Positions 59,401-64,000 of a stretch of 64,000 bases of DNA are shown piece after piece (position 1 is the first letter of the stretch; the number at the start of each line of letters is the position of its first letter). The stretch is from NCBI RefSeq assembly GCF_027172205.1, contig NC_070616.1, positions 13,630,001-13,694,000 of the forward strand, given 5' to 3'. The position numbers and the translations under genes were made by a program. This DNA is from Podarcis raffonei (lineage: Eukaryota > Chordata > Lepidosauria > Squamata > Lacertidae). Below the pieces are notes generated by a model. That model saw nothing but the letters and a program-made list of their open reading frames with translations, was not told the origin of the DNA and did not search any database.

Positions 59401-61857
59401 CATGAGACAGCCCTTCAGGTATTGGAAAGTGGCTCTCATGTCGCCTCTCAGTCTCCTCTTTCCCAGGCTAAACATGCCCAATTCCTTCAAGCGTTCCTCA
59501 TAAGGCTTCGTTTCCAGATCCTTAATCCTCTTTCTTGCCCTTCTCCGCACACGTTCCGGATAGACAGCAACAGGGGACAAAATGTCTGTAAAGTGGGGGG
59601 ATCCATCACCCTGCAAGGTCACGAAGCGAGATGGGAGCATCACCCCACAGGAACAGCCAGCCAGCCCCATGGCAAAATGAGGAGATTGCCTGGGAGGAAA
59701 GGACTGCAGTGTTGGTTCCCCTTTCGGGTAACACCTTTTGCATTCTGGAGAATACCCTCTTTTATCATTAGAATGGTAAAAGGCTCATCTAGTCCAGTAT
59801 TCCTCTTCTCACAGCGGCCAGCCAGATGCCTGTGGAAAAGGAGGATCCCGCTCCCCTCCTGTGGTTTCCAGCAACTGGTTTCCAGAAGCATTCCTGACCA
59901 CAGCAACTGTGGGGGCAGAGCAGAGCCAAGGTGGCTAGTAGCCAACGACAGCCCTCTGCTACATGAATTTGCCCTATCCCTTTTCAAGCTATCTAGGTTA
60001 GCGCCCATCGTTGCCTCCTGTGGGAGTGAGTTCCACAGGACCTTTCTTTTGCGAACTGGGACCGTGGCATTCCACCTCTCGCAGGTGCATTAACCAAACC
60101 ACAGATTCCTTCCCCTGCTCCCCAGGGTATTTTGTAAACAAAATCCAATCCCTCGAGGAAGGCCCAATTGCTGACCCCAGCTGGGGGAAATGATAGCATT
60201 CTCACACAAAGAGCCCTGGGTGGGGCAACCTCTAGGCCCCCTCCACACCATAAAGAAAAGTGGTATGGTTAAGAGGTTGAGACTTTGAACTGGTGGCACC
60301 ACCCCAGAAAACATGCTCCACGCGATCTCTGCTGCAATCCTTTGGTATCTAGATGTACTCCTTTCTCACACAGCTTTGCCCCTCTGAGCTAATTTTGGAG
60401 GTGATGGTGGTTAACAAGCAATTCTCCTCAAATACTCCCCTGGGCTTAGGAAGGCCCCTTCAGTGTTTTGCAAGTGCTGTACGATAGCTTTAAAACCATG
60501 ACAAAGCACTTGTGAAGCATTTGCAAAACACTGTTAAATCGCTCCGCACAGTAAGCACCCAACAGCCCCGCAGGAGTTGCAACGTCCCTAAACAGAGTCA
60601 TTCTTCCCATTCTATAGATGGGGGAAACTGAGGCTGAGACAGCGGCTCGCTTAAGGTTACCTCGTATGTTTGCTGCAGAGTTGAGACTTTGAACTGGCGA
60701 CCTGCTAACACACCTTCCCATCAGTCAGGTGGGAGGCAGAGGCCAGGATCCAGCAACCCTGGATTCAAGGCGGCTTGCCGCATTTTAAAAGCAAACATGA
60801 TAGAATGCATCATAAAACAAAGGATCCAAAAACAGTACAGTCATACCTCAGGTTACAGACACTTCAGGTTGCATGTTTTCAGGTTACGGACGTGCCGAAA
60901 CCCGGAAGTACCAGACCGAGTTACTTCCGGGTTTCGGTGCTCACACATGTGCAGAATAACTAAATTGCACTTTGCACATGTGAGGAGCACCAAATCGCAA
61001 TCTGAGCGTGCACAGACACAGTGCTGCGGGTTGCGGACGCTGCAGGTTGCGAATGTGCCTCCCGCACAGATCACGTTCGCAACCCGAGTGTCCACTGTAG
61101 TCAAAATACAATAAAAGCACATTTAGAACTGGGAACTAAAACTCATTAAAGCCCAGAGATTTGCATTGCCTGCACATGAGTTTCTAAAGGACTGCCTGGA
61201 GAGGAAGGTCTTAGCCTGCTGGTGGAAGGATAACAGGAAAGGAGGGAGTCAGACCTCTCCTGGGAGGGGATCTCACAATCTGGGAGCAGCCACAGAAAAG
61301 GCTCTGTCTTGGGTCACCACCAGCTATGCCTCTGGTGCTGATGGGGTCAAGAGAAGGGGCTCACCAGGCAGGTTCATGTAGGGAGACACAATCTTTCAGG
61401 TAGCCTGCGCCCAAGACACCTAGGGCTTTGCAGGACATAATCGTCAGTTTGGACTGTGCCTGGAAACAGACTGCTAGCCATTGAATTTGTCTTAACGTGC
61501 TTCCTGTACCTGGGCCCAGACACCAGTCTGGCCACAGGATTTGGGGCCAGCCGAAGCTCCCAAACCGTTTCCAAAGGCTACATGTGCAACATGACTCCAG
61601 CACTCGCCTCTCTGAAGCTGTTGGGTGTATGTCACCCTGGGTGAAACCCATGTACCTCACCACCAACCCACTCACCCCGTTGGCGGCTGGATTTTCGTAA
61701 AGTCAGGGACCTCCTCTTTCTTCTTGCGGAAGAAAAACCAGTACGTCAGCAGGCCAATGATGATGGAGAAGAGAAAGACGTCCGTCATGCTGAAGGGGAC
61801 CGAAGCCTCCGGGGTCTTTGCAGAGGGAGAGTCATCCTTGGATGATGCTGTCCCCAT
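32580..61857 (-). CDS. POR: POR, NADPH-cytochrome P450 reductase, 15 coding exons
   Basis: The complete coding sequence on the minus strand has 15 exons whose phases all match: 61676-61857, 51953-52001, 50903-51031, 50387-50536, 48496-48620, 47160-47249, 45720-45818, 44540-44656, 43052-43170, 39664-39845, 37987-38136, 36585-36852, 35690-35835, 34371-34456, 32580-32724. The sum is 2037 bases, or 678 residues, the same length as rat POR. The protein transfers electrons from NADPH through FAD and FMN to microsomal P450s and heme oxygenase on the ER. Visible parts: a TM anchor at about 23-44 followed by RKKK; FMN motifs GSQTGT (86-91), [10 protein letters not shown] (141-150) and [11 protein letters not shown] (about 173); FAD motifs RYYSIAS (455-461) and GVAT (489-492); NADPH motifs GPGTGIAPF (532-540) and C630-G-D-A-R; C-terminal D675-V-W677-S. 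All key residues are intact. The ATG at 61857 is in context gccATGG. An acceptor at 61871-61872 shows that a non-coding exon lies further upstream. Confidence 0.98.
32945..33304 (-). mobile_element. Squam1-like tRNA-derived SINE
   Basis: A full-length SINE of about 360 bp. On its own strand it begins gggacgcgggtggcgctgtg, has a B-box-like ggttcgaatcc region and ends in (cctttac)n. The target-site duplication agcttcaggtta is at 32933-32944 and 33305-33316. The head matches my recollection of the squamate Squam1 family; the name is less certain than the class. Confidence 0.8.
33415..33645 (+). mobile_element. CR1 3' end
   Basis: ggaagaactttctgataata, gtggactctccttcactgga, gcggggggttggactagata and cttccaactctaaaattcta: the 3' 200 bp of a CR1 element. 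Confidence 0.75.
33895..34035 (+). mobile_element. tRNA-Ala-like SINE fragment
   Basis: ttgcagagcacctgctttgc, caggttcaatccac and gaagttgcctta match the family at 51487-51685, diverged and shortened. Confidence 0.5.
34371..34456 (-). CDS. POR: POR coding exon 14
   Basis: [20 protein letters not shown] and HIYVCG, including C630. The donor is cgg|gtgagt. Confidence 0.97.
34608..34735. mobile_element. Foldback repeat with two inverted ACTACAACTCCC motifs
   Basis: Two arms (34608-34661 and 34681-34735) are near-perfect inverted repeats, from ataggcaaact at the outside to catcatccct at the inside. Each arm contains ACTAC(A/G)ACTCCCATCATCC (34640-34658 and the complement at 34683-34701). Diverged single arms occur at 34773-34825, 10266-10365, 6160-6185 and 58655-58715. 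It resembles a hAT-type non-autonomous element. Confidence 0.65.
34995..35020. repeat. (AC)n microsatellite, 13 units
   Basis: A pure AC tract in POR intron 13. Confidence 0.95.
35690..35835 (-). CDS. POR: POR coding exon 13
   Basis: [20 protein letters not shown], then [15 protein letters not shown] (NADPH domain, 2'-phosphate-binding region). Confidence 0.97.
36585..36852 (-). CDS. POR: POR coding exon 12
   Basis: The largest exon: FAD motif NKGVAT, then KSQFRLPFK and the NADPH-binding [16 protein letters not shown]. Confidence 0.97.
37154..37841 (-). mobile_element. Old Squam1-like SINE, split by a younger one
   Basis: Minus-oriented copy in two pieces (37154-37416 and 37767-37841), visibly diverged from the other copies and carrying the younger insertion at 37417-37752. 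Confidence 0.75.
37417..37752 (+). mobile_element. Young Squam1-like SINE nested in an older copy
   Basis: Plus-oriented, head gggacgcgggtggtgctgtg, tail ttgcctttacctt. The duplicated target taggttggcaggag lies at 37403-37416 and 37753-37766. Confidence 0.85.
37987..38136 (-). CDS. POR: POR coding exon 11
   Basis: 50 codons: [33 protein letters not shown] and the FAD motif RYYSIAS. Phase 0 at both ends. Confidence 0.97.
38385..38475 (+). repeat. LINE/SINE tail with (AAT/GAT)n
   Basis: gtgaactgccccaagctcta followed by agggcagtatacaaataata and then an AAT/GAT run: the 3' tail of a CR1/L2-type element expanded into a microsatellite. Confidence 0.5.
39664..39845 (-). CDS. POR: POR coding exon 10
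   Basis: [38 protein letters not shown] and MASSHTEGK, the connecting domain. Confidence 0.97.
40109..40290 (-). mobile_element. LINE 3'-end fragment with (AAT)n tail
   Basis: A pure AAT run of about 50 bases, then accccgcccatctggctggg, cccagccactctgggtggct and acattaaaagcttccctaaa. Confidence 0.65.
40405..41215 (-). mobile_element. CR1-type repeat split by an L1 fragment
   Basis: Left piece gggactttttagcttagaga to about 40464. Right piece from 40829 with tatggaactccctcccacag, gatggccaccaacttggatg and gcctgatccagcacggctct. The L1 3' fragment lies between them. Confidence 0.65.
40465..40828 (+). mobile_element. L1 3'-end fragment
   Basis: The translated stretch REEWRTK...[15 protein letters not shown] resembles the C-terminus of ORF2 in L1-A/L1-B ([20 protein letters not shown]), followed by L1 3' UTR. 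It retains only the last 50 or so codons. Confidence 0.75.
41945..42020 (-). mobile_element. CR1 3'-end fragment
   Basis: ataatcatagaattgttgaa followed by tctagtccaacccccc: antisense CR1 3' terminus. Similar pieces are at 35637-35690 and 48350-48425. Confidence 0.65.
42091..42352 (+). mobile_element. Sauria-SINE-like element with (TTC)n tail
   Basis: Head agccagtgtggtgtagtggt, B-box region gggttcgcttccc, a body with gggtgaccttgggccagtca and gtgagccgctttgagactcc, and a 3' end ggatatcaaatccaaactc running into (ttc)6. This is the arrangement of the Sauria SINE with its BovB-related tail. Confidence 0.8.
43052..43170 (-). CDS. POR: POR coding exon 9
   Basis: [20 protein letters not shown], then [19 protein letters not shown]. 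The donor is gatg|gtgagt. Confidence 0.97.
44540..44656 (-). CDS. POR: POR coding exon 8
   Basis: [20 protein letters not shown], then the [13 protein letters not shown] strand of the FAD/connecting region. Confidence 0.97.
44900..45365 (+). mobile_element. L1 3'-end fragment with ORF2 C-terminus
   Basis: The frame at 44924-45178 reads [20 protein letters not shown], then [20 protein letters not shown], matching the ORF2 C-terminus of L1-A ([17 protein letters not shown]). It is followed by 3' UTR and an A/T-rich tail. It lies in POR intron 7, antisense to POR. Confidence 0.85.
45370..45410. repeat. (TAG/AAT)n simple repeat
   Basis: Trinucleotide tract aataatagtagtagcagtag and following, at the tail of the L1 fragment. 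Confidence 0.85.
45720..45818 (-). CDS. POR: POR coding exon 7
   Basis: [20 protein letters not shown] and [13 protein letters not shown], the hinge to the connecting domain. The donor is aacc|gtaagt. Confidence 0.97.
46612..46945 (-). mobile_element. Squam1-like SINE
   Basis: Minus-oriented. The target-site duplication ttgcatcagacata lies at 46598-46611 and 46946-46959. A short internal deletion near 46733 removes the usual catgactaagctgc block. Confidence 0.85.
47160..47249 (-). CDS. POR: POR coding exon 6
   Basis: [20 protein letters not shown] and GVEATGDET, the end of the FMN domain. The donor is acaag|gtcagt. Confidence 0.97.
47397..47430. repeat. (ATCA)n microsatellite
   Basis: Eight tandem atca units, followed by an AAT tract. 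Confidence 0.9.
47464..47825 (-). mobile_element. Squam1-like SINE, diverged subfamily
   Basis: Minus-oriented, flanked by tgggcggcatacataaaa at 47446-47463 and 47826-47843. It differs from the other copies (cccatacgggccagtcttga, agcgctgtccggagacactt). It was inserted into a LINE 3'-end fragment. Confidence 0.85.
48496..48620 (-). CDS. POR: POR coding exon 5
   Basis: [20 protein letters not shown] through [11 protein letters not shown], the isoalloxazine-binding loop of the FMN domain. The donor is gggaa|gtaagt. Confidence 0.97.
48848..49405 (-). repeat. Dispersed 550-bp repeat, possible solo LTR (copy 1)
   Basis: Minus-oriented copy of the repeat at 62982-63560. It begins tgtcatggactgg on its own strand and shares ggcaacagggtttagtgagc and ctctctgccac-type blocks with it. 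The tgt start and the unique length are compatible with an old solo LTR; the family is unknown. Confidence 0.45.
49500..49890 (+). repeat. Candidate fossil solo LTR
   Basis: Contains a TATA-like tatataaagcg near 49738 and ATTAAA at 49815-49820 about 75 bases later, followed by a T-rich segment. No internal retroviral sequence is seen next to it. The boundaries are uncertain. Confidence 0.3.
49913..50229 (+). mobile_element. L1 3'-end insertion with TSD
   Basis: The end of ORF2 plus the L1 3' UTR, ending in an A-rich tail after aataaaaatcatgatt. The target-site duplication aatctgctaaata lies at 49900-49912 and 50230-50242. Confidence 0.8.
50387..50536 (-). CDS. POR: POR coding exon 4
   Basis: FMN domain segment with [20 protein letters not shown] and DLSGLKFA. 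Phase 0 at both ends. Confidence 0.97.
50903..51031 (-). CDS. POR: POR coding exon 3
   Basis: Start of the FMN domain: [20 protein letters not shown], phosphate-binding loop GSQTGT, ending [10 protein letters not shown]. Confidence 0.97.
51487..51685 (+). mobile_element. tRNA-Ala-like SINE
   Basis: Box A-like catagctcagaggcagag and box B-like ggttcaatccct in tRNA spacing, then a tail ggcaatactgacctagacag and ctgactctgtataaggcagc. It is diverged and is not a functional tRNA gene. Confidence 0.75.
51953..52001 (-). CDS. POR: POR coding exon 2
   Basis: 49 bases encoding [16 protein letters not shown], the linker before the FMN domain. The first base completes the codon split with exon 1. The donor is acg|gtatgt, phase 0. 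Confidence 0.95.
52700..53640 (-). mobile_element. CR1-type repeat split by another LINE end
   Basis: The left part (tatggaactcacttccacag, ggctttaaaagaggattgga, ttcacagtcggaggc) resumes after 53500 with caatgcttctgaatacaagt and ggttggccactgtcagaaca. Between them, 53140-53500 is a LINE 3' end (AAT run, cccatctggctgggtttccc, gacatctgatgggagggcat). Confidence 0.7.
53140..53500 (-). mobile_element. LINE 3' region (CR1/L2-like), antisense
   Basis: The longest copy of this family in the window: AAT-rich tail on the left, then catctgatgggagggcattc, gggtgccactaccgagaagg and gtgagggaaccgccagaagg. Non-coding. Confidence 0.65.
54104..54500. other. Purine-rich (GGA/GAA) segment
   Basis: Runs of gaagaagaagaagaaggg and gagagagagagagaca with aggaggaggag make this strand strongly purine-biased for about 400 bases. 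Open frames across it are low-complexity. No gene. Confidence 0.5.
54975..55165 (+). mobile_element. tRNA-derived SINE
   Basis: accagggttcgaatctccac (box B region) and ctcagccacgaaagtcacct, ending gagatataaacacaataaat: same family as 7449-7955. Confidence 0.65.
55166..57085. other. POR intron 1, no gene seen
   Basis: Mostly unremarkable intron with short CR1-like words (gtggaactccctcccacagg near 55491) and a tRNA-SINE-like remnant at about 56825-57000. Confidence 0.5.
57090..57245 (-). mobile_element. tRNA-Ala-like SINE, antisense
   Basis: gggcccatctagctcagtac, cagactggcagcaaaggatt and acctgggacctcctgcatgc are the reverse complement of the family at 51487-51685. Confidence 0.65.
57320..57870 (-). 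promoter_or_regulatory. POR: CpG-rich block in POR intron 1, possible internal promoter
   Basis: The density of CG dinucleotides (for example gagccgcgctccgccgcgag near 57605) is well above the surrounding intron and comparable to the TMEM120A promoter block. No TATA box is visible. It immediately precedes, on the minus strand, the candidate first exon at 57506-57552. Confidence 0.5.
57506..57552 (-). CDS. POR: Candidate alternative first coding exon of POR
   Basis: Inside POR intron 1 on the POR strand, an ATG at 57552-57550 in context cccgccATGG opens [15 protein letters not shown] plus two bases, then a perfect donor gggag|gtaagtgag. Phase 2 is exactly what coding exon 2 (52001) needs, so the joined product would read ...[14 protein letters not shown]... 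into the FMN domain with no membrane helix. The start MGCTYS fits the N-myristoyltransferase consensus (Gly2, small residue at 6) with Cys3 available for palmitoylation. The exon lies in a CpG-rich block. An upstream ATG in another frame (about 57578) may act as an upstream ORF. This is inference only; no transcript evidence is available here. Confidence 0.45.
59110..59600 (-). mobile_element. CR1 3' region, antisense
   Basis: agaattacagaatcagagag, ggggcatctagtccaactcc, gatggccatccagcctccgc, tggctctcatgtcgcctctc and ttcctcataaggcttcgttt: a long antisense CR1 fragment. It explains the 304-codon open frame starting at 59179. Confidence 0.75.
59765..60060 (+). mobile_element. CR1-type fragment
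   Basis: ggctcatctagtccagtatt, gatgcctgtggaaaaggagg, ggtttccagcaactggtttc and gcctcctgtgggagtgagtt. Confidence 0.7.
60838..61097. mobile_element. TA-flanked MITE
   Basis: Starts cagtcatacctcaggttac and ends cgagtgtccactg; TA on both sides (60836-60837 and 61098-61099). About 260 bp, non-coding. Internal blocks cgaaacccggaagta and ttacttccgggtttcg are inverted to each other. Confidence 0.75.
61676..61857 (-). CDS. POR: POR coding exon 1 (membrane anchor)
   Basis: Encodes [15 protein letters not shown]..., the anchor [17 protein letters not shown], the stop-transfer RKKKEE and the linker FTKIQPPT. The donor is acggg|gtgagt, phase 2. The exon extends 13 bases 5' of the ATG to an acceptor (ctttag), so an upstream untranslated exon is expected. 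Confidence 0.96.
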
Positions 61858-62394
61858 GGCAACGGGAAAACTAAAGCGAGGAAGAGAAAGAGATAGCCGT
61901 CACATGTCACATATCGGTTTCAGGTCTTGGCAAGAAAGCAGAACTTCTGGAACCAAAGCATCCTCCCTGCTGCGGGGAGATGAGCAGGGATCAGGTGAGA
62001 AGCAACCTCAGAATATTGTGAAATAATAATAAAGAGCACCTCTGAGCATAGCCAGAGTTTCTTAAACAGAGTAGCTGCAGCCACCTACAGAGAGGAGCAA
62101 GGTAGTGTGATGTATATGCTACAACTTTCGAAGATTTGACTTGAGGTAAGAGTTTGACAGCACGCTGTCAGCACTGCCACACCTTATAAAATTTCGCAAG
62201 GCATGTGGGGGGATCACGAGTGCGTCAGTGAGTCTACTCCACAAGAGAGGGCAAATACTCCTTTTCTCTCACAACGGCACAAGCTTTATCTGGCCTTTCT
62301 AGATGTCAACTTCAAGGCAGCTCGTGTTATTCTTTGCTACGAAAGAGAGCATGGTGTGACAGGTGAAAGACACACAATCCAAACCAGCAGCACC

Positions 62395-62580
62395 GAAGAA
62401 CAACTTCATAAAGAAGGCCTTATAGTGAGTCAGACCACTGGCCCATTTATCCGAGTACTGTCTGCACTGACTGGCAGCAGATCTCCAAGGTCTCTCTCAA
62501 ACCTAGGCAGGGATTGAACCTGGGACCTTTGGCCTGCAAAGCAGGTGCTCTAACCACTGAGACACAGCCTTTCCTTGTTA
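62395..62580 (-). mobile_element. tRNA-Ala-like SINE, antisense
   Basis: gtgagtcagaccactggccc, ggcagcagatctccaaggtc and ggattgaacctgggaccttt, then gcaaagcaggtgctctaacc. Confidence 0.65.
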
Positions 62581-62981
62581 TTCTGCATGTGGATTGTGTT
62601 TGGCTTTCACTGGGCCACAGCAGAAAGACAGGAAATGAAAGCGGCACCCACTCCAGAATTTGTTTTATTCTGGACTGCTTCATCTGATGTTTTAATGTGT
62701 TACAAACCGCTCTGAGGTCTCTTCTTTAAAATATAAAGTGGTATAGAAATGAAATTAGTAACAATGAAGCACGCGGGCTTTTCCTCTGTGTTTTAGCTGG
62801 GGGTTGAATGTGATAAAGACACAGCTTGACTGCAGAGAATAAAATGATTTGTTGCCTGCGTGCAAAGCCATCGCCCCTCCTCTCCGTCACTGAAGTTTCC
62901 ACAGCCCCTTCGCTCGCTCTCCTTCCCACCCAACACACCCTCTCTCACATCCTAAAATAAATAAAACTTCTAGCACATATG

Positions 62982-63560
62982 TGTCATGGACTGTCTGGAT
63001 GCAGAGGAGTTGTGAGAGGCAGCGGCTGGGGAACCCGCTGGGGAACCCGCAGAAGGCGGCTCAGAGCCAGAGGACTGGTGGTGAGATGGGCAATGAGTAG
63101 TCAGAGGGAGAAGAGGGAGCAGACTGGGAGGAAGAGAGAAGGTGAAGAGGCAACAGGGTTTAGTGAGCAGGAAGAGGCTGTGGCAGAGAGCGGTTCAGAC
63201 TCCAAGGCTGAAGCAGAGGCTGGAGAGGAGTGGGGTCCAAGAGGCAGCTGAAGAATCCAGGAAGTCTCCCCCTCCTGCTGCAACCAGCTCCCCTCCCCGC
63301 TGGTCTCCCAGGACACACAGAGGAATGAAAAGAGCAGAGCAAAGATTTGTTGTGTGCAGACTGCATGGGGGGGGGGAAGCCTGGAGAGGAGGAGTCAGAG
63401 AGGGATCCTTGCAACTGCATCATCGGGGCAAGATCTGCTAGGAAGAGCTGTGGAGGCTTGAGCTCTGTGGTTCGTATCCTTGAGTAAAGATTTAACTTCA
63501 CTGACCTGGGGTGATGTTTGTTGCTGACCTATGCCTGAAGCAAGCCCTGATAATATGCAA
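62982..63560 (+). repeat. Dispersed 550-bp repeat, possible solo LTR (copy 2)
   Basis: Plus-oriented relative of 48849-49405. It starts tgtcatggactgtctggatg and contains aacagggtttagtgagcagg. There is no retroviral coding sequence beside it. The open frames at 62979-63501 are products of this purine-rich repeat. Confidence 0.45.
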
Positions 63561-64000
63561 AGCTAAGCAGGGTCTGATTATGGCTGTTTCCTATATCTCA
63601 ACTTTCAGAAAGGCTCCAAGAAAGCTGGGACTCTGGAATCGAGGGCGTGGGAAGAGCCAACAAGTTGTGTAAGAGGGAAAACCCCACTTTCCATGGCTCA
63701 TCAGTGCGCACCTTTCCTGCTTGAGCTGTGGGAGGGGGGCGGCGGGGGAAGAGGCTCAAAGACCCAAAAATGTCCTTAGGTTATATAAAAGGCACAACCC
63801 TTTACTGAGTGCATTTTTGACCTTCTGCCTCCTGAAAAGAGCTTTCCCTGAGAGGAAGAGAAGTGGGCAGGGAATTCATAGAGCATGGCGGTTAGCAGTT
63901 AAACAGGCCAGGCAGCATTGGTGACCTGACAGGTGTGTTTATAACAGTAAACGCAGAGTACACACTCTGTTCTGCATTGATTCATCTGCATTTCAAGCCA

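Larger units (their letters stand above)
61858..64000 (-). other. Upstream of POR start: intron/5' region, no exon recognised
   Basis: An acceptor at 61871-61872 means a non-coding POR exon lies further upstream, but I could not place it. The stretch holds a SINE remnant (62395-62580) and the repeat at 62982-63560. Confidence 0.5.

Noticed and set aside
59179-60093. 304-codon plus-strand open frame
   Set aside because: It runs through an antisense CR1 3' region and a second CR1-type fragment; the translation is of non-coding repeat.

Overview
The window is vertebrate nuclear DNA, most likely from a squamate reptile (a lizard). The evidence is long introns with consensus splice sites and a mixture of tRNA-derived SINEs (Sauria-SINE-like and Squam1-like), CR1-type LINE fragments, reptile-type L1 ORF2 copies and short TA-flanked MITEs. 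Three protein-coding genes are present, in the order STYXL1 (+), TMEM120A (+), POR (-). As I recall it, this is the same neighbour order and relative orientation as on human 7q11.23. No bacterial features, CRISPR arrays or operons are present.

Layout. 1-2300 holds the last two coding exons and 3' end of STYXL1, a pseudophosphatase; the upstream exons lie outside the window. About 3600-4060 is the CpG-rich promoter of TMEM120A. Its 12 coding exons run from 3866 to 28171 and join in frame into a 342-residue membrane protein. Intron 10 of TMEM120A is inflated to 9.2 kb by two long, 5'-truncated but open L1 insertions, both antisense to the gene and both flanked by perfect target-site duplications. 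About 28.2-32.6 kb is the convergent 3'/3' interval. POR (NADPH-cytochrome P450 reductase) occupies 32580-61857 on the minus strand. Its 15 coding exons give a 678-residue protein in which every splice junction keeps phase and the FMN, FAD and NADPH motifs are intact. 61.9-64.0 kb is upstream of the POR start codon and should hold, or lead to, its non-coding first exon.

Functionally, POR is the ER-anchored flavoprotein that passes NADPH electrons to microsomal P450s. TMEM120A is a six-helix, CoA-binding membrane protein of the nuclear envelope/ER. STYXL1 is a catalytically dead dual-specificity phosphatase. They are neighbours by conserved synteny, not members of one pathway.

The most interesting observation is inside POR intron 1. 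A CpG-rich segment at about 57.3-57.9 kb contains, on the POR strand, an ATG in optimal Kozak context. It opens a 15-codon reading frame ([15 protein letters not shown]) and runs into a perfect AG|GTAAGT donor in exactly the phase of POR coding exon 2. If used, it would replace the transmembrane anchor with an N-myristoylation/palmitoylation-type N-terminus. Other points of note are the two layered L1 insertions, a degenerate minisatellite in TMEM120A intron 1, a SINE nested in its own family, and a foldback repeat carrying two copies of an ACTACAAnTCCC-type motif.
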